The notes under the pieces: generated by a model
Database searches by the model: none
Told to the model about the DNA's origin: nothing
Seen by the model: the letters and a program-made list of their open reading frames with translations, nothing else
Translations under genes and position numbers: made by a program
Part shown: in pieces, positions 62,911 through 64,000 of the stretch
Numbering within the stretch: position 1 is the first letter of the stretch
Layout of the letters: every line of letters begins with the position of its first letter
Assembly: GCF_900115175.1 (NCBI RefSeq)
Contig: NZ_FOYV01000001.1
Span: 1,984,001 to 2,048,000, forward strand
Reading direction: 5' to 3'
DNA length: 64,000 bases
Source: Marinobacter gudaonensis
GTDB lineage: Bacteria; Pseudomonadota; Gammaproteobacteria; Pseudomonadales; Oleiphilaceae

Positions 62911-64000
62911 ATGAACTGCCCTGCCCATTCCCTTCCGAACCCGTTCGTGAGCGTCGCTTTATTCGTTCTGCTGGCCATCACGGGGCTGCTCGTTTCCGCC
63001 TCTGCCCATAGCCAGGAAAACACTCATCCGATCACCGTCGGCATCGTGGCCGATAACAAACCCTACTCCTTCGTTGAAGGTCGCACGGCAGGCGGTTTTT
63101 CCGTGGATGTTCTGAGGGACGTGGCCAGACAATCAGGCCTTGAGTTCACCTTTCGGGCCGGCAGTTGGCCGGAAATTTACAGCGCCTTTATGCGCGGGGA
63201 CCTCGATGTCATCGATGGCATCTCCTTCCGGCAGGACCGTGCTCAGGAAATTCTGTTCACCGGGCCCTACCACATTCGCCAGACCTACCTGATGCACGAC
63301 ACACAGCACCCGATTGGCGAGGTGCAATCCATCGAGGATTTACAGGGTTTGCGCGTAGGTGTGGTTCGCGATGTCTATTATGCCGAGCGGCTGCGCGAAT
63401 TCGGCATCGAGCACACCAGCTATGACTCCCTGTACAGCCTGATCCGTGCTCTGGCATTCGGCTGGGTGGATGTAATTATCGGACCAAGACTAACCCTGCA
63501 GTATTACGCCAACGAGGCCGGGTTCCGTTTTCTCGCCATTGCTGGCGAAGCGCCGCTGGGCGAGCTGTCCAGGGAGGATTTCCGACTCGGTGTCCTGAAG
63601 TCCAATGAAGCTCTGTTCAAGCGAATCAATGCGGGCCTCGAGCAGATTCCCGAAAAACGCATCCTGGAACTGCTGGAGCGCTGGCAGGAATTCGGTGGCA
63701 CCCGCCTGGCCGCCTCCGAGGACCTGGTGCTCAGCCCGGAACAGCGCCGATTCATCGCCGAAACAGGGCCGGTGCGGGTCGGACTCATGCGCGATTATGC
63801 CCCCTACAGCTTCGACAGCGGCACCCGCATCGAGGGCCTGACCGTTGACGTCCTGCACCGATTGTCCGACCTGACCGGTCTGCAGGTGATCCCGGTGAGC
63901 GGTCAATGGGTTGAGCTGCTGCCGCTGTTTCGTGATGGTGAAATCGACGTGCTCGCCAACATGTCGTTCCGCCCTCAGCGCACTGCCTTTACCCGCTACA
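62911..64000 (+). CDS. Tandem SBP_bac_3 sensor protein, truncated at right edge
   Basis: This open frame runs off the window after 363 codons. It has a signal peptide (hydrophobic core ALFVLLAITGLLVSASAHSQ). A first family-3 substrate-binding domain follows (about 40-265; VGIVADNKPYSFVEG, GFSVDVLRDVAR, DLDVIDGISFRQDRA). A second begins near residue 285 (VRVGLMRDYAPYSFDSG, GLTVDVLHRLSDL). Tandem domains of this kind usually precede a kinase (BvgS/EvgS type) or a GGDEF domain; the output is not visible here. AAGGA lies 13 bases before the ATG, so the exact start is slightly uncertain. Confidence 0.85.
   Translation, partial: MNCPAHSLPNPFVSVALFVLLAITGLLVSASAHSQENTHPITVGIVADNKPYSFVEGRTAGGFSVDVLRDVARQSGLEFTFRAGSWPEIYSAFMRGDLDVIDGISFRQDRAQEILFTGPYHIRQTYLMHDTQHPIGEVQSIEDLQGLRVGVVRDVYYAERLREFGIEHTSYDSLYSLIRALAFGWVDVIIGPRLTLQYYANEAGFRFLAIAGEAPLGELSREDFRLGVLKSNEALFKRINAGLEQIPEKRILELLERWQEFGGTRLAASEDLVLSPEQRRFIAETGPVRVGLMRDYAPYSFDSGTRIEGLTVDVLHRLSDLTGLQVIPVSGQWVELLPLFRDGEIDVLANMSFRPQRTAFTRY

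Overview
The window looks like a 64 kb piece of a gammaproteobacterial chromosome of about 60% GC. The proteins most resemble those of marine genera such as Marinobacter: a class GN ('marine proteobacterial') sortase system, a LasT/YjtD RNA methylase, LysO, TmcA, PpnN and an ACR3/ArsJ arsenic locus. This assignment is inferred from protein character, not from a marker gene. I see no rRNA, tRNA, CRISPR array, transposase or integrase. Both edges cut genes: arsJ on the left and a periplasmic-binding-domain sensor on the right.

Layout. 1-3062: divergent arsenic locus (arsC-arsR fusion, GAPDH and arsJ leftward; ACR3 rightward). 3191-26865: mostly housekeeping genes. These are uppP, SOS-controlled uvrD, gabD divergent from an acetylpolyamine deacetylase, thiI, ppnN, a small cytochrome c, a 3-hydroxyisobutyryl-CoA hydrolase homologue, an ankyrin lipoprotein, DUF2237-tmcA, a second UvrD-like helicase, an OmpA porin, a DUF4124 protein, a methyltransferase head-to-head with lasT, dadA, and tatD coupled to an HD-GYP protein. 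26868-31900: a PhnD-type binding domain fused to PAS-GGDEF, translationally coupled to an NMT1-like lipoprotein, then lysO, a hypothetical protein and DUF2288. 31988-41851: a signalling island with three leftward genes (lone receiver; receiver-HDOD; Hpt-receiver-GGDEF) divergent from three rightward non-hybrid histidine kinases. None of the six has a DNA-binding output domain.

41902-54503: ferritin-like protein, acnA, a chemoreceptor-like protein with a histidine-rich membrane sensor, an ABC exporter, a B-box/TPR membrane protein convergent with a large rhomboid protease, a small OmpA-domain protein without signal peptide, and MAPEG, GlsB-type and PlsC-type membrane proteins. 54551-60200: the dedicated sortase system (sortase, VIT/VWA target, response regulator, kinase). 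60216-64000: DUF3422, DUF815 ATPase, mgsA and the truncated sensor.

The most unusual non-coding signal is a family of three structured elements at gene 3' ends (6294-6469, 23278-23385, 50637-50747). Each has a conserved core of about 52 nt flanked by long, nearly perfect inverted arms whose sequence differs from copy to copy. One copy carries an 82-bp insertion between 5-bp direct repeats. Another supplies the last codons and stop of lasT.
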